From a virus, in IMG/VR virus record IMGVR_UViG_3300049916_000010, positions 1 to 22,201 of that record: a stretch of 22,201 nt of DNA; one strand, written 5' to 3'. The notes under the pieces were generated by a model. It searched no databases, was not told where the DNA came from, and was given only the letters and a program-made list of their open reading frames with translations. Position 1 is the stretch's first letter. Each line of letters begins with the position of its first letter. This document shows, piece after piece, positions 22,121 to 22,201 of this stretch. A program made the translations under genes and the position numbers.

Positions 22121-22201
22121 CTACTTATAAAATTGGATTCCATTTTGTTGTGGTTATGTGTATATGCAGAAGTAATAGGTATTAGTTATTTGACGGTAAT
22201 T

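Larger units (their letters stand above)
21853..22201. other. 349-bp non-coding region upstream of terminase
   Basis: No convincing ORF was found on either strand. The region is very A/T-rich, with long T tracts at about 21974-21997. It holds the terminase promoter, a 17-nt palindrome, spaced ACCCTT repeats, an inverted repeat with a plus-strand TAnnTTTG box, a 12-nt palindrome and a direct repeat near 22097-22120. A minus-strand frame is open for 15 codons at the right edge and could be the end of a gene beyond the window. The layout suggests a divergent control region or a packaging site. Confidence 0.5.

Overview
The window is a stretch of a tailed-phage (or prophage) genome from a low-GC member of the Bacteroidota, most likely a marine flavobacterium. 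Three observations point there. Shine-Dalgarno sequences are not evident, and many start codons follow A/T-rich leaders. Several genes are preceded by TAnnTTTG elements, the -7 box of Bacteroidota promoters. The receptor-binding and tail proteins carry motifs common in flavobacterial phages. All recognisable genes lie on the minus strand, so the order of transcription runs from right to left. The phage appears to be a siphovirus: it has a TP901-type tape measure protein, a gpG/gpGT-like tail chaperone with a -1 frameshift site, a gp10-like tail completion protein and a candidate tube protein, and no sheath gene is visible.

Layout in transcription order. Positions 22201-21853 are non-coding. 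This part holds palindromes, 11-bp-spaced repeats, an inverted repeat and divergent promoter candidates. Next come the small and large terminase subunits (21852-20022). After a promoter-like gap comes the tail module: an unknown 131-aa protein, the frameshifted tail chaperone, a 391-aa protein (tail-terminator-like N-terminus plus LamG domain), a 726-aa and an 861-aa distal tail protein, a 306-aa LamG protein, a gp10-like protein and the tape measure protein (19950-8466). Six consecutive junctions here share the stop/start overlap TAATG. A small helix-turn-helix protein (8454-8137) separates the tail module from the head module. The head module holds a ClpP-like protease with a scaffold-like tail, the major capsid protein, a probable tail tube protein, a small lysine-rich protein, the portal and a head-tail connector. 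It is followed by three small structural or unknown proteins and a large receptor-binding protein that runs off the left edge.

The genes supply DNA packaging (terminase, portal), capsid assembly (protease, scaffold, capsid), head-tail joining (connector, gp10-like) and tail assembly (chaperone, tape measure, tube, tip proteins, receptor-binding protein). Two things stand out. First, the tail genes lie between the terminase and the head genes, the reverse of the usual siphovirus order. Second, the regulatory layout repeats: TAnnTTTG boxes sit only 3-5 nt before the ATG of five genes, and two of these share an upstream TGCGA element at identical spacing. The HTH gene in the middle of the late region is a candidate regulator. 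Carbohydrate-binding-like modules (LamG or CBM-like) occur in at least four virion proteins. No tRNA, CRISPR array, transposase, integrase or reverse transcriptase was found.
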